Below are positions 7,919-17,372 of a stretch of DNA of 64,000 nucleotides, one piece after another; the stretch's first letter is position 1, and every line of letters starts with the position of its first letter. The stretch covers positions 2,976,001-3,040,000 of the forward strand of contig NZ_CP026949.1 of the NCBI RefSeq assembly GCF_003065425.1, given 5' to 3'. This stretch comes from Mycetocola zhujimingii (GTDB taxonomy: Bacteria > Actinomycetota > Actinomycetes > Actinomycetales > Microbacteriaceae). Both the position numbers and the translations under genes were made by a program. The notes under the pieces were generated by a model, which saw only the letters and a list, made by a program, of their open reading frames with translations, searched no databases and was not told the origin of the DNA.

Positions 7919-9124
7919 CTATGACTCGGTTACGGCCCGCGGCACCACCCGGTCAAGGACCAGTGCCGCGGCTATTGCCACGACACCAGTCGACGCGAGG
8001 AACAGGAGGGAGAAGGTCCAGCCACCGGTTGCAGTAAACCCGATTCCCACGACGGACGGGCCGAGCGCGCCCACCGCGTATCCGATAGCCTGCGCGAAGC
8101 CGCCGAGACGACTCGCCTCACCCTCATCGCGAGATAGCCGCATAACCAGGGTGATACACAACGGGAACAACACGGGTCCGAGACCAGCGATGATCACCCA
8201 GATCATCGTTCCCGTGGTGGGCGAGATTGCGAGCATCGTATTTCCGATGACCAACGACACCCCCGCTATTGCGGCGATCAGAGCTGGGCGACGCATCTTC
8301 ATCGTCAGGCCTGGGACCAAAAGAGCAAACGGAAGAGCAAGCGCCGCGTACAGCGCCAGTGCGGCACCCGCATCGGCTTCGGAGAAACCGGCTGTGTCGA
8401 TGAGGATCGCGGGCAGCCAGCCAAAGAGCGCGTAGGCATTGAGCGTTGAGACACCAAACGCCGCCGCGAGCGCCCACCCGGCCGCTCGTTGCGCACGGGT
8501 TGGTGCACTCACCGCGCCGGTTCGCAGCCGGAGAGGCCGGCGCCCACCGGACAGGGCAAGTGCAATCCACGGGATGACGGCAACCGCGTTCAGGATCGCC
8601 CAGGCCGCGAGCGACCATCGCCACGACCCAAGATCGGCCAAAGGCACCGCGGCAAGCGGCGGCACAAAGGTACTCACCGCAAGCACGGTGATGTAAACGG
8701 TGGATATCTGTGCGATTCGGAGCGGGAAATACCGCTTGACGATCGGCGGCAGAATGACGTTCCCCACCCCCATCCCGATGAAGATCGCGATGCTCGCCGT
8801 CAGAAACACAGCAAAATCAGGCGCAAGGGAACGCGTGGTGTGCCCGATGAGCATGATCGCCAGACAGCCCAACGCCGTCCCACGGAGCCCGAAGTAGCGA
8901 GTTATCCGCGACGTGATGAGACCACCAAACGCGAAGCACAGGGGTGGGATGGTGCTCAAGACGCTGTAGTCGGCCGCGGAAAGGTGCAGGTCCTCAGATA
9001 TTCGATCCAGAACCGGAGCGGTCGCGGCCACCGCGGTCCGCAGCGTCAGCGCAAAGAAGACAACCCCGACGAAAGCCAGGAGTGCCGTGCGGTTTGCATC
9101 TCCGCGCGAGCCGTCAGGATCCAC
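7919..9124 (-). CDS. MFS transporter, CynX/NimT type
   Basis: A 401-residue major facilitator with about twelve hydrophobic segments. The first segment carries RTAVAATAPVLDRISEDL, close to the RP/RT...P-L-I-DL pattern of the cyanate/nitroimidazole (CynX/NimT) subgroup. GTG start at 9124. It is the last gene of the catabolic cluster, 75 bases after the DUF993 gene, so it may import the substrate or export a product alongside the ABC importer of the same cluster. The substrate cannot be read from the sequence. Confidence 0.8.
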   Translation of the reverse strand: MDPDGSRGDANRTALLAFVGVVFFALTLRTAVAATAPVLDRISEDLHLSAADYSVLSTIPPLCFAFGGLITSRITRYFGLRGTALGCLAIMLIGHTTRSLAPDFAVFLTASIAIFIGMGVGNVILPPIVKRYFPLRIAQISTVYITVLAVSTFVPPLAAVPLADLGSWRWSLAAWAILNAVAVIPWIALALSGGRRPLRLRTGAVSAPTRAQRAAGWALAAAFGVSTLNAYALFGWLPAILIDTAGFSEADAGAALALYAALALPFALLVPGLTMKMRRPALIAAIAGVSLVIGNTMLAISPTTGTMIWVIIAGLGPVLFPLCITLVMRLSRDEGEASRLGGFAQAIGYAVGALGPSVVGIGFTATGGWTFSLLFLASTGVVAIAAALVLDRVVPRAVTES

Positions 9125-9199
9125 GCGTCACCATGGTCGGAACCACGCCACCGTTCGCGAGGGGGACGCGTCCGGTGGCGTGGAGCCTGGCCGCGGCGG

Positions 9200-10390
9200 T
9201 CACTCCACGCCGTTTACCGCGAGGAAGTTGCGCATGCGGTGCGCGGAAAGCTCAGGATCCGGGAAGAGCCCGAGCGCGTCGGTGCCGACGAAAAGGTCGG
9301 TGAGGTGTTGCAGGGAGCGCATGCCCTCGCGACCAGTCACCATCCGGTAGTGGTCCTGGTGCCCCGACAACCATGCGATGAACACAACACCCACCTTGTA
9401 ACTCGCGGCCGGCTTTTCGAACATCTTCACCGCGAGCGGGATGGTGGAGTCGAGTTCGGCTTTGAAGGTGGCGCGGTCGCCGGAGTCAAGAGCCGCGAAT
9501 CCCACCGAGGCGATAGGAGCGATCGGGTCCAGAACACCCAGCAGGCCGTGGCTATGGTGAAAGCCGGGGCCTTCCCCATCGCCCAACAGGAGGTCGGTGT
9601 ATCCGTAGTCATCGCCCGTGAACACACGGATGGACTGGGGTACCTGGCGGCGGAAGTGCTGTTCGAGTTCGTCATCGAGAAGGCTGAACTTGATGCCTCG
9701 CAGCTTTGACTCGTTGTCGCGAGCCATGCGAAGAACAACCTCCATCGCGGCCGGAATGTCGGTGTGGCCCCAGTATCCCTCGAGAGTTGGGTCAAAGACG
9801 GTTCCGAGCCAGTGCACGATGACCGGGTTCTTCGCCTGGCTCAGGACCTGTCCGTAAACCCAGAGGTAGTCGTCCTCGTTGGACGCAGCAGCCACGAGAG
9901 CGTGGCTCGCGCGGATCACCGCGGACCCGCCTTGCGACTCAACGTGATCGAGTTGCTCCAGGTACGCATCAACAACAGCCTGTAGCGATGGGTTCGGGTC
10001 GGTCAGCTGGTCTGTGCCCGCTCCACTGACAATTTGCGCCCCGGCATCCTTCGCCGCCTGGGAACCCAGGGTGATCAGCTGCTTCGCCTGCGACCAGTCA
10101 AGGCCACCGGGCCCCCGCTCAGAGGTGTCCATGGCCTCCGCGACGCCGATGCCGTAGCTGAACAGGTGCTGCCGGAACCGAATGGTCGCGTCCCAGTCAA
10201 CCGGGGGCTGAGCGCCGGGGGTGTATTCCTTGCGAATGTCAGCCGTCACGTGCGGGGCTGCGAACACCGAACGGGAGGTAAAGGGGGCAGGATGCTTCGG
10301 AAAATCACGGGCTTCGTGCATCGAGTGGGACACCAGCGTTCCGTCGGCGCGCGGGATGGTCAGTTGCGTGGCAGTCATTGCAGTAGTCAT
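9200..10390 (-). CDS. DUF993 family TIM-barrel protein
   Basis: A 396-residue member of DUF993, a group related to dihydrodipicolinate-synthase-type aldolases. Visible are the N-terminal FTSRSVFAAPHVTADI region, VDWDATIRFRQHLFSYGIGVAEAMDTSERG, and later PVIVHWLGTVFDP, all in the order expected of this family. Members are thought to be barrel lyases or aldolases, but the reaction is not established. ATG 10390 follows AGGA. It lies downstream of the CoA-transferases in the catabolic cluster; a retro-aldol role on the product of the DUF1537 kinase is an attractive but untested idea. Confidence 0.82.
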   Translation of the reverse strand: MTTAMTATQLTIPRADGTLVSHSMHEARDFPKHPAPFTSRSVFAAPHVTADIRKEYTPGAQPPVDWDATIRFRQHLFSYGIGVAEAMDTSERGPGGLDWSQAKQLITLGSQAAKDAGAQIVSGAGTDQLTDPNPSLQAVVDAYLEQLDHVESQGGSAVIRASHALVAAASNEDDYLWVYGQVLSQAKNPVIVHWLGTVFDPTLEGYWGHTDIPAAMEVVLRMARDNESKLRGIKFSLLDDELEQHFRRQVPQSIRVFTGDDYGYTDLLLGDGEGPGFHHSHGLLGVLDPIAPIASVGFAALDSGDRATFKAELDSTIPLAVKMFEKPAASYKVGVVFIAWLSGHQDHYRMVTGREGMRSLQHLTDLFVGTDALGLFPDPELSAHRMRNFLAVNGVE

Positions 10391-10445
10391 TTCTCGTCCT
10401 TGAAATTGATGTGTGTAGAGGTCTGGGGCGCTGGTTCGCGAGTGG

Positions 10446-11684
10446 TCACCAGACTCGCGGAGTTCGGGTGGCTTCCGATCCGATCACCCCACCTGACCGC
10501 AGCTGCGCAATCGCCTCCGGTGACAGCCCGAGCTCGGCCAGAACTTCGTCGGTGTGCTCACCTAAGGAAGGGGGCGCCATCCGGAGAGCACCTGGCGTAT
10601 CCGAAAGCTTGACCGGGATACCGACGAACTTCATGTCCCCGAGGCCCGGCACGGATTTGGTGAGAACCATTTCGTTGTGGAGCACCTGCGGGTCCGCGAA
10701 CACGTCGTCGTAGTCGTTCACCGGAGCAGTCAGAACGTCTTCAGCCTCAAACCGGGCCATCAGGTCGTCGCGGTCGAATGTGAGCGCGGCAGTGCGAATG
10801 ATCTCCGTGGTCTCCGCGGTGTGTTCGCGGAGGCCCTCCGTCGTCTGAAAACGTTCGTCGTTGACCACGTCGTCCGGCAGTCCGAGAGCACGAGCCGCTC
10901 GCTTCCACGGCTCCGAAATGTAGAACTCGCCGATCAAAACGAACCACGAGCCGTCTTTGGTCTCGTAATAGCCGTACAGGGCAGTGTTGTGTGCGTGGGC
11001 GATTCCTGCTTCGGGGCGCGGATACTCCTGGCCCGTGTTGAGGTAGGTCGTCCCCTCCTGCAAGTGGCTGGCGATCGCCGCGTTCAGCAGGCACGAATCG
11101 ACCACCTGACCACGACCGGTACGCTCACGCGCCGCCAGCGCGACCATCATTCCCTGCGCAAACTGCATCGACGCCAGGTAATCGATCATGAACGTACCGG
11201 ATGGGGTGGGCGGCCCATCCGCGCTGCCCGTGAGAGCCATAAGGCCGCTGATAGCCTGCGCGGCAAGATCTTGTCCGCGCCGGTGAGCGTATGGCCCGGT
11301 CTGGCCGTAGCCCGAAGCGTAAGCAACAATGATGCGCGGATTCACGGCGCTGAGGTCGTCGTAGCCCAGGCCAAGCCTGTCCATAACCCCTGGCCGAAAG
11401 TTGCTCGCAACAATGTCTGCATCTTTGACGAGGTCGAGAATTAATCGGATGCCCTCGGGGTTCTTGACGTCGACGGAGAGGGACCGCTTGTTTCGGTTCG
11501 TCGCGGACCAGTGGGGGCTATAGCCGTCAATCGTTGGGCACTGTCCCCGGCCGATCTCGCCGCTGTCGATGCGTTCAATCTTGATGACGTCGGCGCCGAA
11601 ATCTGCGAGCACCTGGGTGCCACTCGGACCTTGCTCGAGCTGAGTGAAGTCGAGAATCCGGATGCCGTCAAAAGCGGAGGTCAT
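10446..11684 (-). CDS. Family III (CaiB/BaiF) CoA-transferase
   Basis: A 412-residue class III CoA-transferase, which moves CoA between acyl-CoA and a free acid through an aspartyl-CoA intermediate. The N-terminus GIRILDFTQLEQGP...LADFGADVIKIE and the mid-chain RPGVMDRLGLGYDDL are typical, and Asp168 in MIDYLAS corresponds to the catalytic aspartate of formyl-CoA transferase. The gene starts four bases after the preceding CoA-transferase stops, so the two are co-translated. Together they suggest activation of an acid as its CoA ester before hydration steps by the neighbouring MaoC and crotonase proteins. Confidence 0.9.
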   Translation of the reverse strand: MTSAFDGIRILDFTQLEQGPSGTQVLADFGADVIKIERIDSGEIGRGQCPTIDGYSPHWSATNRNKRSLSVDVKNPEGIRLILDLVKDADIVASNFRPGVMDRLGLGYDDLSAVNPRIIVAYASGYGQTGPYAHRRGQDLAAQAISGLMALTGSADGPPTPSGTFMIDYLASMQFAQGMMVALAARERTGRGQVVDSCLLNAAIASHLQEGTTYLNTGQEYPRPEAGIAHAHNTALYGYYETKDGSWFVLIGEFYISEPWKRAARALGLPDDVVNDERFQTTEGLREHTAETTEIIRTAALTFDRDDLMARFEAEDVLTAPVNDYDDVFADPQVLHNEMVLTKSVPGLGDMKFVGIPVKLSDTPGALRMAPPSLGEHTDEVLAELGLSPEAIAQLRSGGVIGSEATRTPRVW

Positions 11685-11688
11685 ATGC

Positions 11689-13323
11689 TCACCGTGTTTC
11701 TGTGTTGGAGCGAGAAGGGGTGTGAGGGAGACGGGATGGGGCGGGCCTGAGGCGAATCCCCATCGGCTCAGGCTGGAATATCCTCGGGTCCATCGACTTC
11801 AGATTCGCCGCAACGGGCATCCGAAAATCAAGGAGATCGAGAATGTCCCGATAGAGGGAGATACCGGGCGCGACCTCCGTGAGAACGAGCCCACCGTCGC
11901 GGAGTTCGAAGACGGCCCGCTCGGTCACATAGACAGCCCGGCGACCCTCACGGCGCGCCTTCTCGGCTGAGAACGCGACCTCGTCGACGGCGTCGACGAA
12001 CTTCACGTATCGGCCTTCACGCTCGATGACGACCTTGCCATCGTCAATACGAACGAGAAGACCGCCGCCGGTGAAGGTGCCGCAAAAGACCACTGTGTCG
12101 GCCTTCTGGGAGATATCGATGAATCCGCCTGGCCCGATCGGGACCGGCCCTACTCGAGCGACATTGACGTCGCCGGAGCGCCCGACCTCTGCGAAACCGA
12201 GCCCGGCAATGTCGAGACCGCCTCCGTCGTAGAAGTCGAACTGTGCAGACATGTCGATCAGTGCGGAAGGGTTCGTCGCAGTGCCACTGTCGAAGCCGAT
12301 CCCCGGGAGCCCGCCGAAGAGCCCCTGCTCAACGGTCAGGGTGACCTCGTCAAGCACGCCTTCTTCCAGGGCGACATACGAGATCCCGTTTGCCGCGCCG
12401 ACCCCGAGATTCACGACCGCGCCCGGGTGAAGTTCAGCGACGGCTCGCCGCGCGATGGTCTTGAGGTGGGTCAGCGGAAGCGGCTCCACGACAACGTCTG
12501 TGGCCGGCCCGGCGCCGGTGCGCGCAGGATCGAAAACGGTGACGGGCGTTTGCATCGGGTACGTGGTCTCGACGACATGATCGACGAGGACGCCTGGAAC
12601 CCGTACGCGTGCGGCCGGGATTTCTCCGCGAGGCACGACGCGTTTGACTTCGGCGATGACGATGCCACCGGTGTTGCGGGCAGCCTGGGCGATGGCGAGG
12701 TTGTCACTCAGGGCTGCCTCTTCATCCATGCTGAGGTTGCCGTCCTCATCCGCAACCGAGGCCCGGATAATTGCAACGTCGATGGGGAAGGTCGGGTAGA
12801 AGAGCCATTCGCGGCCTCCGACGGTGACGAGTTCGCTCATCCCCTCCGTCGTGCACGCGTTCATTCGTCCCCACGAAAGGCGAGGGTCCACGAAAGTTTC
12901 CAGCCCGATGTCGGTGAAGAGTCCGGGGCGGCCCGCAGCAATTTCGCGGTACAACAGTGAAATCGTGCCGGCGGGAAGACCAATCGCTTCGACCTCGTTC
13001 GCCGCAATCATCCTTTGCTCAGCCGGGCTGAGAACGAAGTGCGAGCCAATGAACCGACGGGTGAGTCCCGGTTTCGCGAGATGGTCGATTCCGCGCCCCT
13101 GACGGTCGCCAAGTCCCATCACGTGGACAACGTCCAGCGCCAACGGAGATCCGGATTTCGCGAAACGCGCGCCGATTGCCTCGAGGATGCTTTCGGGCAC
13201 CTGGAGCAGCGACCCGCTTCCGCCCACCGCGATCGTGCCGGCGGACGGAACGAGTTCGGCCGCTTGCTCAGGGCTCAGCCGGAGGGATTCCCGCCTGGAA
13301 GGCTGCGATGACGCGGCAATCAT
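11689..13323 (-). CDS. Family I acyl-CoA:carboxylate CoA-transferase, fused subunits
   Basis: A 544-residue protein in which the two halves of a family I CoA-transferase are fused, as in propionate or acetate CoA-transferases. Visible are the GIDHLAKPGLTRRFIGSH region, GLPAGTISLLYREIAAGRPG, and in the second half NLGVGAANG and VEQGLFGG, where Glu332 is the expected thioester-forming residue. Start ATG 13323 overlaps the enoyl-CoA hydratase stop by four bases (ATGA). It probably loads CoA on the pathway acid or recovers it from the end product. Confidence 0.88.
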   Translation of the reverse strand: MIAASSQPSRRESLRLSPEQAAELVPSAGTIAVGGSGSLLQVPESILEAIGARFAKSGSPLALDVVHVMGLGDRQGRGIDHLAKPGLTRRFIGSHFVLSPAEQRMIAANEVEAIGLPAGTISLLYREIAAGRPGLFTDIGLETFVDPRLSWGRMNACTTEGMSELVTVGGREWLFYPTFPIDVAIIRASVADEDGNLSMDEEAALSDNLAIAQAARNTGGIVIAEVKRVVPRGEIPAARVRVPGVLVDHVVETTYPMQTPVTVFDPARTGAGPATDVVVEPLPLTHLKTIARRAVAELHPGAVVNLGVGAANGISYVALEEGVLDEVTLTVEQGLFGGLPGIGFDSGTATNPSALIDMSAQFDFYDGGGLDIAGLGFAEVGRSGDVNVARVGPVPIGPGGFIDISQKADTVVFCGTFTGGGLLVRIDDGKVVIEREGRYVKFVDAVDEVAFSAEKARREGRRAVYVTERAVFELRDGGLVLTEVAPGISLYRDILDLLDFRMPVAANLKSMDPRIFQPEPMGIRLRPAPSRLPHTPSRSNTETR

Positions 13324-14093
13324 GCGCCGCTGAATTCGGGTCGTCGCTTCTCAAAGAAAGAGGCTGTTCCCTCACGCAGATCGCTGCTGCGAAATACTAG
13401 CTCCTGTGCGCGCACTCCCTGCGACAGGGCGGCATCGAGAGGGAGATCCACTGCCGCGTTGACCAGCTGCTTCGCAAGACGGTTCGACAACGGACCGCGT
13501 GCGGCGATCTCAGCGGCCAGCACACGTGCGGTCTCAAGCGCTGTCGCGGTTTCGCTCACCTGGTTGACCACTCCCCACCGTTCAGCGTCACGCGCGGAAA
13601 GGACGCGCCCCGTGACCAGAAGCTCCAGGGCCCGGGAAGGACCGATGAGCGTGGTGAGTCGCACCGCGCCCGAAGCCGCGAGGCCACCAATTCTCGTTTC
13701 CGTCAGCCCAAGCGTCGCCGTCGAATGAGCGACCCGGATGTCACAGGCAAGCGCCAGTTCCAGACCTCCGCCGAGGGCGGGGCCATCGATCGCCGCGATG
13801 GTGGGCATCGGCAGTGACGCCAGCAGCCGGAGGGCATGGTCTTCAGGAAGAATCTTCCGCTCGGCCGCGCGCTCGGCCACCGATGCGAACTCGGTCATGT
13901 CGCTTCCGGCGCAGAACGCCCTGCCGTCACCCCCGTGCACGATCAAGGCCAGGATGTCGTGACGTTGCGTGATCGTTGAGACCACGTCGAGCAGCTCTCC
14001 CAGCATCTCAGTTGTGACGAGGTTCAGTGGTGGGTTCGCGAGTTCGAGCTCCGCTACCGGTCCGTCGCATGTGAAGCGGAGAAACTTTGTCAC
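13320..14093 (-). CDS. Enoyl-CoA hydratase/isomerase family protein
   Basis: About 257 residues of the crotonase fold. The oxyanion-hole segments DGRAFCAGSDM and DGPALGGGLELALACD are intact, and a glutamate lies in LTETRIGGL where the catalytic Glu of hydratases is found. The GTG start at 14093 overlaps the SDR stop (GTGA) and is preferred to the longer in-frame ATG at 14126, which would run far into the SDR gene. The C-terminus ends FEKRRPEFSG, as in many hydratases. It should hydrate or isomerise an unsaturated acyl-CoA made in this cluster. Confidence 0.88.
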   Translation of the reverse strand: MTKFLRFTCDGPVAELELANPPLNLVTTEMLGELLDVVSTITQRHDILALIVHGGDGRAFCAGSDMTEFASVAERAAERKILPEDHALRLLASLPMPTIAAIDGPALGGGLELALACDIRVAHSTATLGLTETRIGGLAASGAVRLTTLIGPSRALELLVTGRVLSARDAERWGVVNQVSETATALETARVLAAEIAARGPLSNRLAKQLVNAAVDLPLDAALSQGVRAQELVFRSSDLREGTASFFEKRRPEFSGA

Positions 14094-14884
14094 AGCATCA
14101 CATCCCCTCCACTGACGTGGATGCACTCCCCTGTGATGTACGAGGCGTCGGACGACGCGAGGAAGGACGTGGATGCGGCAACGTCCTCTGGCGTCCCCAT
14201 CCGGCCCAGGGGCACCGCAGCGATTCGTGATTCGCGCGCACTGCCGGGCGCCACTCCCTTTAATGCAGAGATCTTCTCATCGGCAACAGCCCACAACGGC
14301 GTATCGATGACGCCGGGCGCGACGGCGTTCACGCGGATTCCGCGCGGAGCCAGCGTCACCGCGAAGGATCGAACGAGGCTCAGCACCGCGGCCTTTGACG
14401 CTGAATAGTGGGGGTAGTACGGAGAGCCAAGTCGCGCCTGGATCGATGCCATAGCGACGATCGCCGGGAACGAGGTCGGATCTGTGTTGATAGCCCTGGC
14501 GGCCATTTGCATGGAAAACAGCGTTCCCCGAGCGTTGACATCCAGCACCCTGTCCCACTCTTCCGCGCTGACATCAACCGCGTGTTGGAACGTCTGCACT
14601 CCTGCGTTACACACAAGGAGGTCAAACGGTGCACCGAATGCGTCCTCAACCTGAGACGGTATTTCGTCGACGCTCGACTTGTCCGCGACGTCTACCCGGG
14701 CAGCTGCCGCGCTCGCCCCTGCCGCATTCAGCTCATCGGCCAACGCTGCCGCACGGTCGTACTGCAGGTCAGCGATCAGCACCCGCGCGCCGTCGGCAAC
14801 AAGTCGACGCACGATGCCTTCACCGATCCCCTGTGCGCCACCTGTCACTACGGCGATTCTGTCCTGGAGACGACGATCGGTCAC
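14090..14884 (-). CDS. SDR family oxidoreductase (first of two in the cluster)
   Basis: A 264-residue classical short-chain dehydrogenase. TGGAQGIGEG binds the cofactor near residue 15, CNAG is near residue 93, and Ser with YPHYSASK forms the catalytic triad near residues 150-168. RVNAVAPGVIDTP follows. It is probably a 3-hydroxyacyl-CoA or hydroxy-acid dehydrogenase. Start 14884 overlaps the ABC ATPase stop by four bases, and its own stop overlaps the hydratase start, so all three are translated as one unit. Confidence 0.88.
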   Translation of the reverse strand: MTDRRLQDRIAVVTGGAQGIGEGIVRRLVADGARVLIADLQYDRAAALADELNAAGASAAAARVDVADKSSVDEIPSQVEDAFGAPFDLLVCNAGVQTFQHAVDVSAEEWDRVLDVNARGTLFSMQMAARAINTDPTSFPAIVAMASIQARLGSPYYPHYSASKAAVLSLVRSFAVTLAPRGIRVNAVAPGVIDTPLWAVADEKISALKGVAPGSARESRIAAVPLGRMGTPEDVAASTSFLASSDASYITGECIHVSGGDVML

Positions 14885-15714
14885 GCCGCACCGTTTGTTG
14901 TCGGCAATGTGATGCCGTGCAGAACGCCCATGCGCTCGAAGTGCGCGTAAATGCGATCCACATACGCACCGAACTCTGGCGCGTCGCCAAGCACGATCGG
15001 CCGTGGTCGGGGGAGGTCAACCTTGATTTCCTCGACGACCTCGCCGGGGCTGGGGCTCATCACGAAGATCCTGTCCGACAACCCGACGGCTTCTTCGACG
15101 CTGTGGGTAATGAAAACAACGGTCGGTCGGCGGGCCAGCCACAACTGCTCAAGATCCGTTCGGACCTGAAGTCGGGTAAGAGCATCGAGCGCACCGAAAG
15201 GCTCGTCCATCAAAATGAGCGACGGGTCGTGCACGAGGGTGCGGATCAGTGAGACGCGCTGCCGCATTCCTCCGGAAAGCTGCCGCGGGTATTTACCCAT
15301 CGCGTGCTCCAAACGAAGCTGAGCGAAGAGTTCCTTTGCGCGACCCTCGACCTTCTTCTTCGGCAACCCCCGGATGTCGGCCTGGAGCATGACATTCTGA
15401 AGCGCGGTCCGGAAGTCGAGCAGGAGATGATCCTGAAAAGCGATGCCGACGTCCGTGATCGGCTTCTCGACAGCCTTACCGCCGATTCGGATTTCTCCTG
15501 CGGACTTGTCGAGGAGTCCGGCAATCAGCAACATGAGTGTGCTCTTGCCGCACCCCGAAGGACCAACGATAGAGACAAACTCTCCTGCCTCGATTGATAT
15601 GTCGATCTGCTTCAGAGCCTGAAACGGTTTCGCCGTCTCTGCACCAAAAATCTTCGTCACCCCGTCGATCTCTACCGGGGATCCAGCGTGCTGATTCATT
15701 GTTGCAGTTGTCAT
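14881..15714 (-). CDS. ABC importer ATP-binding protein, nitrate/sulfonate/taurine type
   Basis: A 277-residue ATPase of the SsuB/TauB/NrtD group. Walker A GPSGCGKST, the Q-loop AFQDHLLLDFRTALQNV, signature LSGGMRQR, Walker B LILMDEPFGALD and switch FITHSVEEA are all present. Its partners are the permease at 17373 and the binding protein at 16273, though the MaoC gene lies between. Start 15714 overlaps the MaoC stop (ATGA). This importer class takes up small acids, sulfonates or aromatic precursors. Confidence 0.92.
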   Translation of the reverse strand: MTTATMNQHAGSPVEIDGVTKIFGAETAKPFQALKQIDISIEAGEFVSIVGPSGCGKSTLMLLIAGLLDKSAGEIRIGGKAVEKPITDVGIAFQDHLLLDFRTALQNVMLQADIRGLPKKKVEGRAKELFAQLRLEHAMGKYPRQLSGGMRQRVSLIRTLVHDPSLILMDEPFGALDALTRLQVRTDLEQLWLARRPTVVFITHSVEEAVGLSDRIFVMSPSPGEVVEEIKVDLPRPRPIVLGDAPEFGAYVDRIYAHFERMGVLHGITLPTTNGAA

Positions 15715-16226
15715 GATGCGTCCTTTCCGGATGCCGCCAAGGACGGCGCAGCCGCGACAGCGGCGAGGGGAGTTTTAGAAACTAAGAGAGCCTTCGTGCC
15801 CTGCTGGACAACCTCGCCGGCCTGGTTGACGACCTTCACTTCAAACGTCGCGATGGCCTGATCGGGCTTCGACCTGCTATCCCGGATCTCCTTGATCACG
15901 TAGTCAACGAAGATGGTGTCGCCGACGAAGATCGGTGCGACGAAACGCCAATCCCCAATACCAAGGAAGGCGATGGCAGTCTGCCTGAGCTCACCTGTGC
16001 GCGCCCACATGAGGCCGTGCGCATAGGCGAGCCCAAGCATCCCGTGGGCTACGCGCCGACCGAACTGGCTCGCCTCCGCATAAACATCGCTGGTGTGCAG
16101 CTCGGAGAAATCACCCGTGAGGCCGGCGAATCCAACCAGGTCGGCGTCGGTTATTGTGCGACCCGGACTCCGGAACGCCAGTCCCTCGTGCAAGTCGTCG
16201 TAGGTGTAGCCCTGCAGGTGTGCCAT
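15711..16226 (-). CDS. MaoC-like hotdog-fold dehydratase
   Basis: A 171-residue single hotdog domain. The hydratase signature is clear: GLTGDFSELHTSD with the D-x4-H pair, then GRRVAHGMLGLAYAHGL. MaoC-type enzymes hydrate 2-enoyl-CoA or related CoA esters such as mesaconyl- or methylmalyl-type thioesters. ATG 16226 follows AAAGGAAGACG. It overlaps the ABC ATPase by four bases, an unusual mix of transport and enzyme genes that argues for one transcript. Confidence 0.9.
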   Translation of the reverse strand: MAHLQGYTYDDLHEGLAFRSPGRTITDADLVGFAGLTGDFSELHTSDVYAEASQFGRRVAHGMLGLAYAHGLMWARTGELRQTAIAFLGIGDWRFVAPIFVGDTIFVDYVIKEIRDSRSKPDQAIATFEVKVVNQAGEVVQQGTKALLVSKTPLAAVAAAPSLAASGKDAS

Positions 16227-16272
16227 CGTCTTCCTTTAGTTATGTGTCGTCGTCAGTCGGCTGGCCGAAGGG

Positions 16273-17316
16273 TCAGCACGACCTCATGTCGGACTCGTCA
16301 GGCAGGTACTCATTGGTGTAGTACGTGGTCGGGTCGGTGCCGGCCGGCAACAGTTCAACCTCGCTGAGCATCTCCTGCGTCAGTTCCCACTGCGCGGCCT
16401 CGGCGCGCCCAACGACAACCGCGTCGCCGCTGCAGAAGAGGGGCGTGATGTTCTCGAGTTCCTGCGTCGCGAGGTCAGTGTCGACGGTCGAGAAGATCTC
16501 CTTCAGAGCCGCGACAGCAGTCTCGGGCTCATCCAGCGCCACGTCCCAGCCCTCAAGGCTTGCAGCGATGAAGGCCTTGACGATGTCCGGGTTCTCCTCC
16601 ATGTAGTCGTTGCTCGCGAAGATCGAGGTGCTGACTGTGGGCACCCCGTTGTCGGCGAAGGTGAACGTGTCGAGTTCAGCCCCCTGCGCTTCCAGCTGGA
16701 TTCGGTACGAGTCAATCGAACCAAGAATCGCGTCGACCTCGCCCTGCAGCAGCGCAGGAACCATCGACGTGTTAGGCATGTTGACCAGGTTGACGTCCGA
16801 TTCGCTCAGACCGTTTGCCTTCAGGAACAAAGGGAGCATCGTGGTCTGTGAGGAGCCGGACGGCACTCCAACCTTGAGGCCCTTGAGGTCCTCAAGCGAG
16901 TCGACGCCTGTCTCCTTCAACGCTTCGACTTCGTTCGGGTTCGACTGATAGATCGTGGAGAGCACCTTCATCGGCGCACCTTGCGCAATGAGCTGGCTCA
17001 CGGCGACAGCGTCGGCATACGCAATGTCAGCCTGGCCGCTTGAGACGAGCTGCGCAGTGTTTCCTGAACCGTTGCCTTCGACAAGAGTGACGTCGAGGCC
17101 GTATTCCTCGTAGATGCCTTCCGAAACGGCAGCGGCGAAGCCGGCGTTGGCGCCGCCTGCCGTCCAGTTCATTTGGAAAGTCACCGGGGTGAGTTCGGCG
17201 GGAGCTTTGCCGCCCCCTTCACCTTCGCTGGAGCCAGAAGCTGAACAACCGGTGAGCGCGAGGGTTATGACGGCGAGGGAGCCGACCCACGCGACGTTGC
17301 GTGATGAACGGAACAT
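16273..17316 (-). CDS. ABC importer substrate-binding lipoprotein (NMT1/SsuA type)
   Basis: About 347 residues. The mature protein begins after a lipobox ITLALTGC, so it is anchored outside the membrane. VTFQMNWTAGGANAGF and the later SGQADIAYADAVAVSQLIAQGAPMK are typical of NMT1/THI5-like binding proteins of nitrate, sulfonate, taurine and pyrimidine-precursor importers. ATG 17316 has AAAGGAA upstream and begins a normal lipoprotein signal, so the longer frame to 17412 is rejected. Cognate permease and ATPase flank it. Confidence 0.9.
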   Translation of the reverse strand: MFRSSRNVAWVGSLAVITLALTGCSASGSSEGEGGGKAPAELTPVTFQMNWTAGGANAGFAAAVSEGIYEEYGLDVTLVEGNGSGNTAQLVSSGQADIAYADAVAVSQLIAQGAPMKVLSTIYQSNPNEVEALKETGVDSLEDLKGLKVGVPSGSSQTTMLPLFLKANGLSESDVNLVNMPNTSMVPALLQGEVDAILGSIDSYRIQLEAQGAELDTFTFADNGVPTVSTSIFASNDYMEENPDIVKAFIAASLEGWDVALDEPETAVAALKEIFSTVDTDLATQELENITPLFCSGDAVVVGRAEAAQWELTQEMLSEVELLPAGTDPTTYYTNEYLPDESDMRSC

Positions 17317-17372
17317 GATTTCCTTTCTTGTGCCCGGAGGGCGAGGTTGGGTGCTGCGGGTGTAGTTGGTGA

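Noticed and set aside
8489-9709. Long plus-strand open frame of about 400 codons
   Set aside because: It is antisense to the MFS and DUF993 genes; its translation is Arg/Gly/His-rich with no domain, as expected from high-GC mirror frames.
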